Part shown: in pieces, positions 26,252-34,890 of the stretch | Layout of the letters: each line of letters begins with the position of its first letter | How positions within the stretch are numbered: the first letter of the stretch is position 1 | Assembly (NCBI GenBank): GCA_035545855.1 | Contig: DASZXK010000030.1 | Location: forward strand, 15,415 to 79,414 | Length of the DNA stretch: 64,000 bases | Source: DASZVB01 sp035545855 | GTDB lineage: Bacteria; Myxococcota_A; Polyangia; Polyangiales; Polyangiaceae | Direction of reading: 5' to 3' | The notes under the pieces: model-generated | Seen by the model: the letters and a program-made list of their open reading frames with translations, nothing else | What the model was told of the DNA's origin: nothing | Database searches by the model: none | Program-made: the position numbers and the translations under genes

Positions 26252-27394
26252 GTGGTGGCCCAGGAGCACGAGCAGATCGGCGTCGTTTGCGGCGCCTGCG
26301 GCGTCTTCGCGCCCGGTTTCTCGCCGCGCTGCGCGGCCTGCGGCCAGGACCAATCCACCATCCGAGAAGTCCTCCGCCCCGGAAATGCCCCCGCGAGCCC
26401 CTGGGACACCGCCGCGAGCCCCTGGTACGCCGCCGCGAGCCCTCACGACGCGGGCGCGGGCGCTGGCGCCAGCGCTCGAGACACCGCCAGCGCTCGGGAC
26501 CATCACGCCGAAAGCGTTTCCAATTCGGGGACTTCTGATCGAAGCTCGGTGGAAGCGCGAGACGGGGGCCCCGAGGGCCCGGCGCGTTCGATTCCCTCGC
26601 GGGAGGAAGCCATGGACCAAGCCAAGTACTTCGTCTGCCAGTCCTGCATGACGCCGGTTCCGAGCGGCCACAAGTTCTGCGGTCGCTGCGGCGCGCCCGT
26701 GCCCGAGGACGCGCTCCACCTCCGCACGGACTACTTCAGTGACATGCAGGACCCGGAAAAGGCACGCCTCGTGCTCATCCGCGGCGACGGCATGGAAGGG
26801 CTCAGCTACCACCTGAAGGCGGATCAGCACGTCGTGGGCCGGACGGGGCAGCTCGAGTTCCCCGACGACGCGTTCGTCTCGCCCCGCCACGCGAACTTCT
26901 TCTACCGGGACGGCCGGCTCGTCGTACGCGACGAGGGCTCGCTGAACGGCGTCTACATCCGCGTCCGTGGCACCGTCGAGATCACGGCCGGGGACACGTT
27001 CCTCGCCGGCGAGCAGCTCTTCCGTCTGGACCCGACGCCGAAGGCGTCGGACGGCGTCGACGCCGAGGGCACGTATTTCTATTCGTCGCCGAAGTACCCG
27101 GCCGCGTACCGCGTGAATCAGATCCTGGAAGGCGGCGCGCTCGGGATGACCATCTGCGCCCGCACGAACACGCTCGCGATCGGTCGAGAAGACGGGGACC
27201 TGAACTTCCCCGGGGACCTCTTCATGTCGGCGAAGCACTGCTCCGTCGAGGAGCGCGAGGGCCACTACTTCCTCACGGATCACGGGAGCCGGAACGGCAC
27301 GTACGTCCGCCTGAAGACGGACCGCGAGCTCACTCACGGCGACTACGTCTTCATCGGCCGGAAGCTCCTTCGCGTCGAGCTGAACAGCAACTGA
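26252..27394 (+). CDS. Double zinc-ribbon, double FHA protein
   Basis: 380 aa from GTG 26252. A first zinc ribbon (CGACGVFAPGFSPRCAACG), an Ala/Ser/Pro linker with repeats of AASPW, a second ribbon (CQSCMTPVPSGHKFCGRCG), then two FHA domains: the first with VVGRTGQ, SPRHANF and GSLNGVY, the second with AIGREDGDL, SAKHCSV and GSRNGTYV. FHA domains bind phosphothreonine, so this is a likely cytoplasmic adaptor for Ser/Thr kinases, one of which is at 39954-41645. A shorter start at ATG 26612 would drop the first ribbon; the -10-like element favours the GTG. Confidence 0.88.
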   Translation: MVAQEHEQIGVVCGACGVFAPGFSPRCAACGQDQSTIREVLRPGNAPASPWDTAASPWYAAASPHDAGAGAGASARDTASARDHHAESVSNSGTSDRSSVEARDGGPEGPARSIPSREEAMDQAKYFVCQSCMTPVPSGHKFCGRCGAPVPEDALHLRTDYFSDMQDPEKARLVLIRGDGMEGLSYHLKADQHVVGRTGQLEFPDDAFVSPRHANFFYRDGRLVVRDEGSLNGVYIRVRGTVEITAGDTFLAGEQLFRLDPTPKASDGVDAEGTYFYSSPKYPAAYRVNQILEGGALGMTICARTNTLAIGREDGDLNFPGDLFMSAKHCSVEEREGHYFLTDHGSRNGTYVRLKTDRELTHGDYVFIGRKLLRVELNSN

Positions 27395-27446
27395 GACGCT
27401 CGCGGCCGCGTCCTCCGGCCGGAGCTCCGCGACCCGCAGGCGAGGC

Positions 27447-28880
27447 TCAGTTCTCGACCGGCGGCGTCGCTTCCGCGCCCGGCTTCCGCCGGCGTCGTCG
27501 CCTTCGCCTCGCGGGTCGGTCCGCGTTCCCCGGCTGAGCTTCCGGCAGCGCGGCGGGGGCCATCGTGGCCTCGCCCTCGCGCGCGGCCTGGTAGATCGCG
27601 AGGACCTCGGAGGCCGTGGAGAACAGCGCCGTCTTCGCCATGCGCCCGGCGCGGCCGGACTCGAGCCGAGGGAGCGCCGCGACGATGCGGCGCATGGCGT
27701 CCGCGATGCGCCGGGGAACGGCGAGGCGCTCCACTATGGGCTCGAGGAAATCGAACGCGGCGGCCACGCGATCGCGCGCGCCCTCGCACGCTTCGCGGAG
27801 CGGCTCGAGCAGGAGCAGCGTCCAGAGCACGGAGTCTTCGAGCGGCGCTCCGCGATCGCGCGTCGAGCGGTCGATCGCGTCCAGGATGCGCCACACGGGG
27901 CGCTCTTCGCCGTCCGCGTCCGACAGGTACGCGGCGAGCTCCGGCAGGAGCACGGCGAGAACACCCGTCTCCCAGGCGAGCCAGAAGCTCCGGTGAGCGG
28001 CGCCGCCCCGCATGAGCCGGAGCATCTCCTCGAAGAGACGCGGGCGCGCGGCGAGGGCGAGGCTGTCCCGACACACGACGATGGCGTCGTAGACTTCCTC
28101 GGCGATCGCGAGATCGGCGCGCGCGCTGAACTTGATGGCGCGCAGGATTCTGACCGGGTCTTCGCGGAACCGCACGACGGGGTTTCCGATGGTGCGGACG
28201 ACGCGTCCCTCGATGTCCGGCATGCCGGAGACCCAGTCGAGCACCGCGCGTCGTTCGATGTCGTAGAAGAGCCCGTTGATCGTGAAGTCCCGCCGATAGG
28301 CGTCCTCGTGCGCGTCCCCGAAGACGTTGTCGCTCCGGATGAGGAGGTCCTCCCCTTCGCGGTCCTCCGCCGGCGTCCGGCGGAAGGTGGCCGTTTCTAT
28401 GACCTTGCCGCCGCCGAAGAGCACGTGAACGAGGCGGAAGCGCCGCCCGATGATGCGCGAGTTGCGGAAGAGCTGGCGGACGTCGTCCGGGCGGGCGCTC
28501 GTCGCGACGTCGAAGTCCTTCGGCGACCGGTCCAGCAGGAGATCTCGCACACATCCACCGACCAGGTATGCCTCGAACCCGTGCCGGACGAGGCGCCGGA
28601 CGACTTTCTCCGCGTCCGCGTCGATGCGGCCGTCGCCGAGCTCCATCGGGTGCACGGTCGGCTCCGGCCCCTCCCCGCCCGCGGGCGGCGCTTCTTCGTC
28701 CTCGACCGCGGCCACGAGGTCGTCGTCGGGCACGACGATCCACGAGTTGTCCGTCGCAGGGCGTGGGCGGTCGCTCCGGCGACCCCCGGACCGGCTTCCC
28801 GGGCGCGGTCGGGCCCCGCCGGACTCGTCGTCCGTCCGCTTCCCCGGGGGGCGGGTCGAGGGCCGCGGGTTCTGGGCCAT
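27447..28880 (-). CDS. pcnB: Poly(A) polymerase / nucleotidyltransferase
   Basis: 477 aa. Class II nucleotidyltransferase with AYLVGGCVRDLLLDR, PKDFDVATSA (catalytic Asp pair), FRLVHV and YRRDFTINGLFYD, followed by the head/neck region with RFREDPVRILRAIKFSAR and a C-terminal helical region. A very basic tail (RRRRRRRRRKPG) fits RNA binding and is typical of PcnB rather than CCA-adding enzymes. It adds poly(A) to RNA 3-prime ends, promoting decay. The N-terminal about 75 residues before the fold are Arg/Pro/Asp-rich and low complexity; ATG 28880 is the best start but not certain. Confidence 0.9.
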   Translation of the reverse strand: MAQNPRPSTRPPGKRTDDESGGARPRPGSRSGGRRSDRPRPATDNSWIVVPDDDLVAAVEDEEAPPAGGEGPEPTVHPMELGDGRIDADAEKVVRRLVRHGFEAYLVGGCVRDLLLDRSPKDFDVATSARPDDVRQLFRNSRIIGRRFRLVHVLFGGGKVIETATFRRTPAEDREGEDLLIRSDNVFGDAHEDAYRRDFTINGLFYDIERRAVLDWVSGMPDIEGRVVRTIGNPVVRFREDPVRILRAIKFSARADLAIAEEVYDAIVVCRDSLALAARPRLFEEMLRLMRGGAAHRSFWLAWETGVLAVLLPELAAYLSDADGEERPVWRILDAIDRSTRDRGAPLEDSVLWTLLLLEPLREACEGARDRVAAAFDFLEPIVERLAVPRRIADAMRRIVAALPRLESGRAGRMAKTALFSTASEVLAIYQAAREGEATMAPAALPEAQPGNADRPARRRRRRRRKPGAEATPPVEN

Positions 28881-29091
28881 TCCGGCTGGAGGCGTCGCAC
28901 ACGACGCGGTCGGACGCCAGGAAATATCCGTTCTTTCGGGGTGGAAGCAGGCCGAGGAGGCGGGCCGAGCGCTCCTGCCCCGCTCGCCGGTGGCACCGCG
29001 GCGCGAGGAGACCGAAGCGAGCCCGGTCCGCCGGGGCGTCCGCGGGGGTAGGCTGGATGGCTTCCGGACGCGCATCGCGACCGACCCCGAC

Positions 29092-30534
29092 ATGAGCATC
29101 CTCATCGTGTCTCCCGACGCCGAAGCGTCCCAGTCGCTGAAGTCGGCGCTCGGACGCTCGGGCGCCGCCGTCGACTGGGCGATGAGCGGGGAGATCGCGC
29201 GGACGCGCGCGGAGGGCGAGGCGCCGCTCGTCCTCGTCGTGGATCGCTCGGTCGATCGGTTCCGCGAGCTCATCGACGACGTCTGTCGTCGCGCTCCGTG
29301 GGTGCGCGTCTACGAGCTCGCCGACGCGCACGACGCCGCGGAGGGCACCGCGGTGCTGACGAAGCCGTTCGACGCGGCGGAGGTCGCCGTCCGGCTCGGT
29401 CGCGAACAGGAGCTCGCCGAGCTCGACCGCCGGCGGCACGGCCTCGAAGCCCACGCGAGCGAGCTCGCGCTCCTCGTCGAGGCGAGCTTCGAGGCGATCA
29501 TCGGTCTCGACCCGGACGGGGTCATCCGCTCCTGGAATCGGGGCGCCGCCAGCACGTACGGCTACGCCGCGGCGGAGGTCGTCGGGCGCTCGATCGAGAT
29601 CCTCGAGGTCGCCCCGGGCGCCGCGGCCGCCCGCCTCGTGGACCTCCATCCGGAACCGGTCGAGGTGCTGCGGAGATGCCGCGACGGCCGCGAGGTGCTG
29701 GTGCTGCTGTCTCTCTCCCCGGTCGCCCGGGGGACGACGTTCGCGTTCGCGGAGACCTCGCTCGACATCACCATGCGCCGCCAGCTCGAACGCGAGCTCG
29801 AGCACGAGAAGAGACTCGCCGCGATCGGGCGCATCGCGGCGTCCATGGCGCACGAGATCAACAACCCCCTCGCCGTGGTTCGCGCCGCGAACGCCTACGT
29901 CGGCGAGGTGGCCCGCTCGAGCGGGGACGCGCTCCTCATCGAGACCGTGGAAGACGTGCGCCTCGCCGTCGATCGAATCTCGGGATTCGTGAACCACGTG
30001 TGCGGCTTCGCCCGCCGCGATCGCCCGACGCTCACGGACACCTCGGTGCGAGAGACGGTCCGCATGGCGCTCCGGCTCGCCAAGCCACGCGCCGCTGATC
30101 GGCGCGTCGAGATGACGCTCGAACCCGGGACGGACGTGCGGCTCCCGCACGACGCCGCGCGCGTCTCGCAGGCCATCCTGAACCTCGTGTCGAACGCGAT
30201 CGACGCCGCGGCGGACGGCGGCGGCCACGTCGCGATCCGGCTCGCCCAGGACGGCTCGTCGCTCCGCATCCAGGTCGACGACGACGGCCCGGGGCTCTCG
30301 CCCCAGATCAAGGACCGTGTCTTCGAGCCGTTCGCGACGACGAAGCCGCAGGGGAGAGGCACGGGGCTCGGCCTCGCGATCTCCAGGCAGATCATCGACG
30401 ACCACGGGGGCACGGTGACGCTCACGAACGCCGCGACGGGGAAGGGCTGCCGGTCGGAGATCGTGCTCCCCCTCGTCGCGCGCATGAGCCGTCGCCCCAT
30501 GCCGAGCTCGAGGCCCCCGCCGCGACGCGACTGA
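29092..30534 (+). CDS. REC-PAS histidine kinase
   Basis: 480 aa. A receiver-like domain at 1-105 (ILIVSPD, LVLVVDRS with a possible phospho-Asp, VLTKPF), a PAS domain around 120-225 (FEAIIGLDPDGVIRSWN, AEVVGRSI), then DHp with SMAHEINNPLAVV and a GHKL ATPase domain with LNLVSNAIDAA, DDDGPGLSP, FEPFATTK and GTGLGLAI. All kinase boxes are intact. The receiver lacks the usual N-terminal acidic pair (SPDAE), so it may not be phosphorylated normally. No transmembrane segment: a cytoplasmic kinase. TAGGCT at 29049-29054 could drive it with a leader of about 30 nt. Confidence 0.92.
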   Translation: MSILIVSPDAEASQSLKSALGRSGAAVDWAMSGEIARTRAEGEAPLVLVVDRSVDRFRELIDDVCRRAPWVRVYELADAHDAAEGTAVLTKPFDAAEVAVRLGREQELAELDRRRHGLEAHASELALLVEASFEAIIGLDPDGVIRSWNRGAASTYGYAAAEVVGRSIEILEVAPGAAAARLVDLHPEPVEVLRRCRDGREVLVLLSLSPVARGTTFAFAETSLDITMRRQLERELEHEKRLAAIGRIAASMAHEINNPLAVVRAANAYVGEVARSSGDALLIETVEDVRLAVDRISGFVNHVCGFARRDRPTLTDTSVRETVRMALRLAKPRAADRRVEMTLEPGTDVRLPHDAARVSQAILNLVSNAIDAAADGGGHVAIRLAQDGSSLRIQVDDDGPGLSPQIKDRVFEPFATTKPQGRGTGLGLAISRQIIDDHGGTVTLTNAATGKGCRSEIVLPLVARMSRRPMPSSRPPPRRD

Positions 30535-30553
30535 CCGAGGTTCGGGCCGCCGC

Positions 30554-31018
30554 TCAGGGGGGCGGGCAGGTGGAGACCTGGGTTCCGTTCACGGCGCTGA
30601 GCCACTGCGGGCAACTCGTCTCGTCGGTCGGCTGGCACTGACAGCCGCTCCCGAACGTGAAGCAGCACGGTGCCTTCGGCGTCGTGCACGTGTCGCCCGG
30701 GCTGCCCGGGTTCTGGACGCAGGAGCACGCCTTCCCGACGTCGACGCAGAACCAGGTCCCGACGTCTCCTGCGTCGCCCGAGCCCGGATCGGCGCCGCCG
30801 CTCCCGGCGCCGCCGTCCGTGCTGGACCCGCCGCCGCTCGCCGGGCCGCCCGCGGCGCCGCCTCCGCCGGTCGAGCCGCCTCCACCGTTCGAGCCGCCGC
30901 CGCTCGGGCCGCCGCCGCTTCCCGGTGTGCCGGACGAGGTGCTCGAGTCCGAGCCACAGGCGACGAGCGACGCGGAGAGGCCGACCGCGAGGAGGAGAGA
31001 GCCGAATCCCGTGTTCAT
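30554..31018 (-). CDS. Gly-rich lipoprotein with Cys-rich domain
   Basis: 154 aa. Lipoprotein signal with SLVACGSD, then about 65 residues of Gly/Ser/Ala low complexity, then a C-terminal domain with ten or so Cys (WFCVDVGKACSCVQ, APCCFTF, GCQCQ). The same plan is seen at 60491-60808 and 62855-63508. Probably surface-exposed; function unknown. TAGGGT 8 nt upstream supports the ATG. Confidence 0.8.
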   Translation of the reverse strand: MNTGFGSLLLAVGLSASLVACGSDSSTSSGTPGSGGGPSGGGSNGGGGSTGGGGAAGGPASGGGSSTDGGAGSGGADPGSGDAGDVGTWFCVDVGKACSCVQNPGSPGDTCTTPKAPCCFTFGSGCQCQPTDETSCPQWLSAVNGTQVSTCPPP

Positions 31019-31026
31019 GAGCGAGA

Positions 31027-31032
31027 ACCCTA
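31027..31032 (-). promoter_or_regulatory. -10-like TAGGGT, leaderless start
   Basis: TAGGGT on the minus strand ends 8 nt before ATG 31018. Confidence 0.5.
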
Positions 31033-31084
31033 GCGGCCCCGCCGGTCGGACGTCGACCCCGTGACCGTGATATTTCGACTCGAG

Positions 31085-31567
31085 ATGGGCGAATTCACGA
31101 GCCCGAATCGTCCCGACGCGCTGGTCGTCCTCGGGTGCCGCGAGGGAGGCGCGTTCGACCGCCGGATCGACGCGGCGGCGCGGGCGTTCGAGGAGCTCGA
31201 TCCCCTGGTCGTCGTCGCGAGCGGCGGGAGGCGCTGGAGCGGGCGCGCCGAAGCGGACGCACTCGCCGAGCGTCTGATCGCCCGCGCGGTGCCCGAGGAG
31301 CGCGTCGTGCGCGAGCTCTGCTCGCTTTCGACGCTCGAGAACGCCGCGTACACGGCGGAGCTCCTCCGCGAGAGAGGCGTCCGTCGAGCCGTCATCGTCA
31401 CGTGCGACTTCCACGCCGCGCGAGCCCTCCTCTGCTTCTCCCTGATGGGCGTCGACGCCGAGATCAGGACGGCGAAGACGCCCGTTCCACGGCGAGGGCG
31501 AGCCCTCCGGGAATGGCTGAGCCGCGCGATCGATCATCGCGCGGCGACCGCGTGGACCGTTCGATGA
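31085..31567 (+). CDS. YdcF/SanA-like DUF218 protein
   Basis: 160 aa. The core DALVVLGCR, VVVASGGRRW, STLENAAYTAELL and VIVTCDFHAARAL matches the DUF218 fold of YdcF/SanA proteins, whose members are linked to envelope or polysaccharide metabolism without a firmly known reaction. No membrane helix is present. Start uncertain: ATG 31085 follows GATATT by 10 nt, while an in-frame GTG at 31061 would add 8 residues. The stop overlaps the next ATG by 4 nt (ATGA). Confidence 0.82.
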   Translation: MGEFTSPNRPDALVVLGCREGGAFDRRIDAAARAFEELDPLVVVASGGRRWSGRAEADALAERLIARAVPEERVVRELCSLSTLENAAYTAELLRERGVRRAVIVTCDFHAARALLCFSLMGVDAEIRTAKTPVPRRGRALREWLSRAIDHRAATAWTVR

Positions 31568-33747
31568 TCGCCGGTCGAGTCGCCTCGCTCTCCCTCGTGC
31601 TGGCGTCGCTCGTCGCAGGGTGTGGTCGAGATGAAGCCAAGACGGAGCGCGTCGCGGAACGGCCCGCGACGCTCCCGTCCGACGTCACCCGGGCGCTCCG
31701 CGACGTCGCTCGCGCCGCGGCCGCGCGCCGCGTCCAGGCGATCCCGGAGACCGCGCTCGCCCATCACGACCCCCGCGTCCGCCGCGCCGCGACGCGGGCG
31801 CTCTCGTTGCTCGCCGATCCGGCGGCGACGACTCTCCTCGAACGCCGCCTCCACGACGAGGATCCGGAGGTCGTCGCGTGGGCGCTGCACGGGCTCGGGC
31901 TCCTCTCTCCGGGACGGGAATCGGAGACCGTGCTCGCCGTCGCGTCGCGGCTCGGGTCGCTGTCCATCGCCGAAGCGGAGCCGCTCCCGCGCCTCGAGCC
32001 GTCCCTCGCGGACGCCGCCGCGTTCGCGCTCGGGCGAGCCGGCACCGCGGCCGCCGAGGAAACGCTCCGGGCGCTCCTCGCGCCCGGCTCGGCGCCGAGA
32101 GCCGCGGCGCGGGCGCTCGCGCGCCTCTCGTCCCGCTCGAGACGCCTCGACGACCGGACCACGGTCGCCCTTCTCGAAGCCGCGGCGCGGAATCCGCCCG
32201 TGGACGAGGCGCTCGCCCCCTTCGCGTATCTCGAAGCCCCGTCGGCGACGGTCGCCACTCGGCTCCTCGACGTCGCACGGGCGGCGGTCGGTCGCGGCGG
32301 TCCGGCCCGCACGATCGCGCTCCGCGCGCTCGCGGGAGCCGGAGCGCCGGCGGTACCCGTCGTCGCCGCAGTGCTGACGGACGAGAAGGCGAGCACGCCC
32401 GATCGCGCGGTCGCCGCGAAGACGCTCGGCAAGCTCGGCGACCCGGGCCAGGACGCCCTCGCGACCGCCATCGGAACGCTCGCCGTCGGCGCGAAGACCG
32501 GCGACGAGCGCACCTTCCTCGCCGCGTTCGCGCCGCTCGCGGCGGCGCTCGGCGCGATGACGCCTCCGCTCCGCGTGGGTCAGGACGCGCTCGTCGCGCT
32601 CACCGAGCTCGACCCCGCGCGCTCCAAGAACCCGGCCGTTCAGCGGAGGATCGTCGCGCTTCGCTGCGGAGCGGCCGTCGCCCTGGCCGGCACGGCGAGC
32701 CGCTCGTCACGCCTCGTATCCTGCGACCCCGATCCGAAGGGCCGCGCGGGCGCGCTCGCGGCCCTGGAAGTCCTCGACCGGGGCGACCTCACCCGAGCGC
32801 GATTCGAAACGTGGACGGCGTTCACCGAATCCGCCGACGTCGCCGTCCGTCGCCGCGCGCTCTCGCTCGTCGCGCGCCACCCGGAAATGCCGTCGGTGAC
32901 GCCGCTCCTCGAACGCGCCCTCTCGGCGAAGGAGCCCGGCATCGTCGTGGAGGCCGCACGAGCGCTCGCGGCCGTCCCGAGACAGGCGTCCGGCAAGGGG
33001 CCGCCCGACGCCGACGCGCCGCCCCAGGCAAACGAGCCCGTGCCGTCGATCGTCGAAGCGCTCGGCAAGGCCCTCGACGCGGAGCGCCCCCCGGATCAGA
33101 TCGAGCCCCGCCTCGCGCTCGCTCGCGCCGCGGCGACGCTCTCCGTGCTCTCGCTGAAGCCGCGGGTGGAGGCGCTCTGCCGCGACGAGCGCGACGCGAT
33201 CCGGCGGGGCGCTGAGGCGGCGCTCCGCGCATTCGGGACTCCGACGGCGACGTGCCCGCCTCCGCCGACGCCGAAACTCGCCGAGCCGGTCACCGCCCCT
33301 TCCGAGCCGGTCTCCGTCACGTTCGTCACCGACGCAGGCCGCCTCGGGCTCACGCTCGATCCGAAGCTCGCGCCGCTCGCCGTTCTTCGCCTGGCGGAGC
33401 TCTCGCGCGCGGGGTTCTTCGATCACCAGACGATCGGGCGCACCGTCCCCGGCTTCGTCGTGCAGCTCGGCGATCCGGTGGGAGACGGCTACTCGGGCTC
33501 GGGCCGACCGCCGGTCCCGACGGAAACGGCTCCGGCCAGGGCCGGCGCGTTCACCGTCGGCCTCGCACTCTCCGGGAGAGACACGGGCTCGAGCCAGTTC
33601 TTCGTCACCCTGTCGGACGACCCGTCGATCGACCAGGACTACCCGCTCGTCGGCTACGCCGACCCCGACTGGTCGAACGCCGCGGAGGGCGACGTGATCG
33701 AGAAGGTCGAGATCGGAGCCGGCGGTTCCGGAACGCAGCGCCCCTGA
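31564..33747 (+). CDS. HEAT-repeat lipoprotein fused to cyclophilin
   Basis: 727 aa. Lipoprotein signal with Cys20 (LVAGCGRD). Residues 40-570 are Ala/Leu-rich helical HEAT-type repeats (HHDPRVRRAATRAL, DEDPEVVAWALHGLG, EPGIVVEAARALA). The C-terminal 155 residues are a cyclophilin peptidyl-prolyl isomerase with IGRTVPGFVVQLGDP and GSSQFFVTLSD, so the catalytic Arg and the substrate-binding Gln/Phe are kept. Predicted periplasmic or outer-membrane folding factor with a HEAT scaffold for clients, in a window rich in exported proteins. Coupled to the YdcF-like gene. Confidence 0.88.
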   Translation: MIAGRVASLSLVLASLVAGCGRDEAKTERVAERPATLPSDVTRALRDVARAAAARRVQAIPETALAHHDPRVRRAATRALSLLADPAATTLLERRLHDEDPEVVAWALHGLGLLSPGRESETVLAVASRLGSLSIAEAEPLPRLEPSLADAAAFALGRAGTAAAEETLRALLAPGSAPRAAARALARLSSRSRRLDDRTTVALLEAAARNPPVDEALAPFAYLEAPSATVATRLLDVARAAVGRGGPARTIALRALAGAGAPAVPVVAAVLTDEKASTPDRAVAAKTLGKLGDPGQDALATAIGTLAVGAKTGDERTFLAAFAPLAAALGAMTPPLRVGQDALVALTELDPARSKNPAVQRRIVALRCGAAVALAGTASRSSRLVSCDPDPKGRAGALAALEVLDRGDLTRARFETWTAFTESADVAVRRRALSLVARHPEMPSVTPLLERALSAKEPGIVVEAARALAAVPRQASGKGPPDADAPPQANEPVPSIVEALGKALDAERPPDQIEPRLALARAAATLSVLSLKPRVEALCRDERDAIRRGAEAALRAFGTPTATCPPPPTPKLAEPVTAPSEPVSVTFVTDAGRLGLTLDPKLAPLAVLRLAELSRAGFFDHQTIGRTVPGFVVQLGDPVGDGYSGSGRPPVPTETAPARAGAFTVGLALSGRDTGSSQFFVTLSDDPSIDQDYPLVGYADPDWSNAAEGDVIEKVEIGAGGSGTQRP

Positions 33748-33800
33748 CGTCGCACGGAGGGGTCGCGGTTCCCCCCGCGGAAGCGACGCGCGGATTGGTG

Positions 33801-33806
33801 TAGGCT
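33801..33806 (+). promoter_or_regulatory. -10-like TAGGCT, leaderless start
   Basis: TAGGCT ends 8 nt before GTG 33815 in the 67-nt gap after the cyclophilin gene. Confidence 0.5.
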
Positions 33807-33814
33807 CGGGCTCC

Positions 33815-34585
33815 GTGCTCCTCGCAGTCGACATCGGCAACACCAACATCGTCTTCGGCCTCTACCAGGGCCAGAAGCTCGCTCAGACCTTCCGCATCGA
33901 GACCGCGCGCTCGCGTACCGCGGACGAGTACGGCGTGCTCGTCGGGCAGATGCTCGCGCTCCGGGGTTTCGACGGAAAATCCGTCACGGCCGCGATCGTC
34001 GCGAGCGTCGTGCCGCCGCTCACGGACGTCATGGTCGAAGCGATCCGGCACGCGTTCGCCCGCGAGCCGGTCGTCGTCGGTCCCGGGCTGAAGACCGGCA
34101 TCGCCGTGAAGTACGAGAGCCCGCGCGACGTCGGCGCGGATCGCATCGTCAACGCCGTCGCGGCGTTCGAGCGGTACCGCTCGGGAGTCATCGTCGTGGA
34201 CTTCGGCACCGCGACGACGTTCGACTGCGTCTCCCCGAAGGCCGAGTACCTCGGCGGAGTCATCGTGCCCGGCGTCCAGGTGAGCCTGGACGGGCTGCTC
34301 GCGCGCGCCGCGAAGCTCTCCCGCATCGAGATCGCCGCGCCGCCGAAGGTCGTCGGCCGGAACACGACGCACGCGCTCCAGAGCGGCATCATCCACGGCT
34401 ACGCCGCGCTCGTGGACGGCCTCGTCGAGAAGCTGGAAAAAGAGCTCGAATTCCCCTGCGAGGTCCTCGCGACCGGCGGTCTCGCCCGTCTCATCGCCCC
34501 GCAGACCGCGCGCCTCTCCGTCGTGGACGAGCACCTCACGCTCGAGGGCCTCCGACTGCTCCACGAGCGGAACTCGGCGGGGTGA
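33815..34585 (+). CDS. coaX: Type III pantothenate kinase
   Basis: 256 aa from GTG 33815. ASKHA-fold kinase with LAVDIGNTNIVFGLY, SVVPPLT, SPRDVGADRIVNAVAA and VVDFGTATTFDCV, ending in ATGGLARLIAP, all diagnostic of CoaX. It phosphorylates pantothenate with ATP in the first step of coenzyme A synthesis; this type is not feedback-inhibited by CoA. A bifunctional birA-coaX arrangement is not seen. Length matches the family. Confidence 0.95.
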   Translation: MLLAVDIGNTNIVFGLYQGQKLAQTFRIETARSRTADEYGVLVGQMLALRGFDGKSVTAAIVASVVPPLTDVMVEAIRHAFAREPVVVGPGLKTGIAVKYESPRDVGADRIVNAVAAFERYRSGVIVVDFGTATTFDCVSPKAEYLGGVIVPGVQVSLDGLLARAAKLSRIEIAAPPKVVGRNTTHALQSGIIHGYAALVDGLVEKLEKELEFPCEVLATGGLARLIAPQTARLSVVDEHLTLEGLRLLHERNSAG

Positions 34586-34614
34586 AGCTCCGCCGCCCTC
34601 GCGGGCGCGAGCCG

Positions 34615-34647
34615 GGCTCGCGGGGCCCTGCAACGGCGGGACCGATC
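34615..34647. repeat. 33-nt unit related to the 53264 array
   Basis: A 33-nt stretch containing GCTCGCGGGG and GGGACC matches the units at 53264, 53321 and 53443 (26 of 33 positions identical to the first). It lies 27 nt before palindromic element copy 2. The rest of 34586-34890 holds no gene I can support. Confidence 0.6.
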
Positions 34648-34673
34648 CTGGGCCTGGATCCTCGCCGCCCTTT

Positions 34674-34711
34674 AGTTTGTATACAAACCATCCGGTGAGG
34701 AGTGACCCCCC
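34674..34711. repeat. Palindromic intergenic element, copy 2
   Basis: AGTTTGTATACAAACC with perfect 14-nt palindrome at 34675-34688, then ATCCGGTGAGGAGTGA and a run of six Cs, as in copies 1 and 3. It sits between the convergent coaX and QPGYGQ lipoprotein genes. Confidence 0.8.
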
Positions 34712-34890
34712 ACCGTTCGCAGGGCTTGCGTCGCGGGGCCGCGTGCGCGGGGGGACTGTGGTCCCCGGGCTTCGCGCCCTGCGGGCCTGGAACCGCTTCT
34801 CCTGCCGCCCTCCAGGCGCGCTCGCCGGGGCTCGCGGGCCCGTGTCGGCACGGCGGGGAGAGGGGCGCGGCGCGCCCCTCTCCGAGCACG

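Noticed and set aside
29057..29095. A 12-codon frame overlapping the ATG of the REC-PAS kinase (possible leader peptide)
   Set aside because: No Shine-Dalgarno, composition like random GC-rich sequence, and TAGGCT lies only 2 nt upstream of its ATG; too little support.
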